Origin: Thiotrichales bacterium
GTDB taxonomy: Bacteria > Pseudomonadota > Gammaproteobacteria > Thiomicrospirales > Thiomicrospiraceae
DNA: 7,202 nucleotides
Direction of reading: 5' to 3'
Assembly: GCA_014763835.1 (NCBI GenBank)
Contig: JACXUQ010000062.1
Location: forward strand, 1-7,202
In this document: positions 6,013 through 7,202 of the stretch, one piece after another
Position numbering within the stretch: the first letter of the stretch is position 1
Layout: each line of letters starts with the position of its first letter
Translations under genes and position numbers: made by a program
Notes under the pieces: generated by a model
Databases searched by the model: none
The model's input: only the letters and a program-made list of their open reading frames with translations
What the model was told of the DNA's origin: nothing

Positions 6013-7134
6013 TCAACTCAAATCATACTTGCGTATTTTCTCAACCAGCGTCGTACGGTTGGTTTGCAAGAGTTTGGCCGCCTGCGAAACATTGCCTTCG
6101 GTTTGTTCCAATGCCTTTTGAATCAGCTGCACTTCCAGCTCTACAAGATACGACTTGAGATCAATCCCATCATTCAGATTCGGCAACTGATTCCAACCTG
6201 AGACATTGAGCGGCGTCACCTGCCCTTCAAACCCGACACTCTTACCTTCCTCTTCGGAAACGGCGGCGATACTCACGGCTTCTTGAGTTTCCTGAACCGC
6301 TTGCGGCGCATCCTGCGCCTCTTCGGCAACCTTGAGCACACCAATCAATTGGGCATTCTCATCCAATTCAATTTGATAGCGGGCAGGCAACTCATCGTAA
6401 TCGACCAATGTACCGGGGTAAAGAATAGACAAGCGTTCCGCCAGATTGCCCAGTTCACGGACATTGCCCGGCCAGTTGTAATGCTGCAGGGCAATCAAAG
6501 CACGCTCGCTCAAAGAGGGAACATCACGGCCACTGGCCTGAATATTTTTGAACATGAAATCGAACAGCGCCGGAATATCCTCACGGCGTTCGCGCAAGGC
6601 AGGCATTTCAATGGGAAAGACATTTAAACGGTAAAACAAATCCTCTCGGAATTTGCCTTCAGTGATACTCTCTTCGAGATTGCGGTGAGTCGCGGCAATG
6701 ACACGCACGTCACATTGGAAGCTGGTATTCCCGCCGACACGCTCGTAGGTCCGTTCCTGCAGAATACGCAAGAGTTTAACCTGCATGGGCAGTGGCATAT
6801 CCCCGATCTCATCCAGGAAAATGGTCCCCTTTTCAGCCATTTCAAAACGGCCCTTGCGGGCGGTGATCGCCCCGGTAAACGCGCCCTTTTCGTGGCCAAA
6901 CAGTTCGCTTTCCAGCAGCTCTGCCGGGATGGCTCCGCAGTTGATCGGCACAAAAGCCTTACCAGCGCGTGCCGACGCATTGTGCAAAGACTGCGCCACC
7001 ACCTCTTTACCGGTTCCGGATTCACCTAAAATCAGCACCGTCGCATCCGTTTTGGCGACTTGAAGGATCAATTTTTTGACTTTTTGCATAGCCGGCCCGT
7101 CGCCGACCAAAGAGGATAAGAGTTCTTGAGACAT
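6013..7134 (-). CDS. flrA: FlrA/FleQ-family sigma-54 activator lacking the N-terminal receiver-like domain
   Basis: This is the probable master activator of the flagellar regulon, opening sigma-54 promoters by ATP hydrolysis. The 373-aa protein begins at the AAA+ domain (about 9-250): Walker A GESGTGKE (37-44), GAFTGA (84-89), Walker B D108-E109, arginine-finger candidates R163 and R169, and WPGNVREL (221-228). A Glu/Gln/Ala-rich linker (about 255-322) leads to a Fis-type helix-turn-helix (about 347-371) ending NRTTLVEKIRKYDLS, very like the FleQ C-terminus. FleQ and FlrA are near 490 aa; about 135 residues are missing at the front. TGA lies in frame three codons upstream of the ATG, so no longer start exists in this frame. 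The catalytic set is complete, so activity is plausible, as in PspF, which also lacks a regulatory domain. Known c-di-GMP contacts of FleQ are substituted (see findings). The start codon has only a weak, close GGG site. A remote AAA+ paralogue is possible, but position and C-terminus favour FlrA/FleQ. Confidence 0.88.
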   Translation of the reverse strand: MSQELLSSLVGDGPAMQKVKKLILQVAKTDATVLILGESGTGKEVVAQSLHNASARAGKAFVPINCGAIPAELLESELFGHEKGAFTGAITARKGRFEMAEKGTIFLDEIGDMPLPMQVKLLRILQERTYERVGGNTSFQCDVRVIAATHRNLEESITEGKFREDLFYRLNVFPIEMPALRERREDIPALFDFMFKNIQASGRDVPSLSERALIALQHYNWPGNVRELGNLAERLSILYPGTLVDYDELPARYQIELDENAQLIGVLKVAEEAQDAPQAVQETQEAVSIAAVSEEEGKSVGFEGQVTPLNVSGWNQLPNLNDGIDLKSYLVELEVQLIQKALEQTEGNVSQAAKLLQTNRTTLVEKIRKYDLS

Positions 7135-7148
7135 TTCCCGTCATCTGT

Positions 7149-7160
7149 TAATGAACATTA
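7149..7160. repeat. Inverted repeat over the predicted flrA transcription start
   Basis: TAATG-AA-CATTA has perfect 5-bp arms with a 2-bp centre and covers the predicted +1 position (about 7158) just downstream of the -10 box. A protein bound here would block initiation, so it is a candidate operator, perhaps for autorepression or a global regulator. A 12-bp AT-rich repeat can also arise by chance. Confidence 0.4.
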
Positions 7161-7164
7161 GCTC

Positions 7165-7193
7165 TTTATATACGGGTTTTTACAGAATGTCAA
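7165..7193 (-). promoter_or_regulatory. Sigma-70-type promoter of the flrA-like gene
   Basis: The minus strand carries TTGACA (7193-7188), a 17-bp spacer, and TATAAA (7170-7165): a perfect -35 and a five-of-six -10 at the optimal spacing. The predicted start is near 7158, giving a leader of about 24 nt. A housekeeping promoter suits the top of the flagellar hierarchy. It also marks the short reading frame as a complete, separately transcribed gene rather than the tail of a longer one. Confidence 0.82.
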
Positions 7194-7202
7194 AAATTTG
7201 GC

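Noticed and set aside
7141..7158. Five-codon mini-frame (MFINR, then TGA) just ahead of the flrA-like gene and in its frame
   Set aside because: The ATG coincides with the predicted transcription start and has no ribosome-binding site. A chance AT-rich frame is more likely than a leader peptide.

Overview
The window is a continuous block of polar-flagellum genes, all on the minus strand. In transcription order, from the high-coordinate end to the low, it reads: a sigma-54 activator of the FlrA/FleQ family (7134-6013), the sensor kinase FlrB/FleS (5946-4810), its response regulator FlrC/FleR (4800-3427), then fliE (3167-2829), fliF (2786-1092), fliG (1092-79) and the first 26 codons of a probable fliH (78-1, cut by the window edge). 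The order flrA-flrB-flrC-fliE-fliF-fliG-fliH is that of Vibrio- and Pseudomonas-type polar flagellates, so the source is most likely a gammaproteobacterium with a polar flagellum. I cannot place the genus from this sequence. No RNA gene, mobile element or CRISPR array is visible, and nothing suggests recent transfer.

Regulatory layout. The flrA-like gene has a strong sigma-70-type promoter (TTGACA, 17 bp, TATAAA; 7193-7165), which suits a class I master regulator. The 259-bp gap between flrC and fliE holds a textbook sigma-54 promoter (TGGCAC-N5-TTGC, 3326-3312) directed at fliE, plus two inverted repeats just upstream that are candidate binding sites. This fits the known hierarchy: sigma-70 drives the master activator, which switches on the flrBC two-component pair and the fliE operon of hook-basal-body genes through sigma-54 RNA polymerase. 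The structural genes are tightly packed: fliF and fliG overlap by one base (TAATG), and fliH starts directly after the fliG stop.

The least ordinary item is the flrA-like gene. Its AAA+ domain begins at the very first residues, an in-frame stop lies three codons upstream of the start, and so the N-terminal receiver-like domain of FleQ/FlrA is absent. The residues that contact cyclic-di-GMP in Pseudomonas FleQ (the LFRS arginine, the post-Walker-A Arg-Asn, the ExxxR pair) are all replaced. This suggests a PspF-like master regulator that does not sense c-di-GMP. The rest of the window is canonical.
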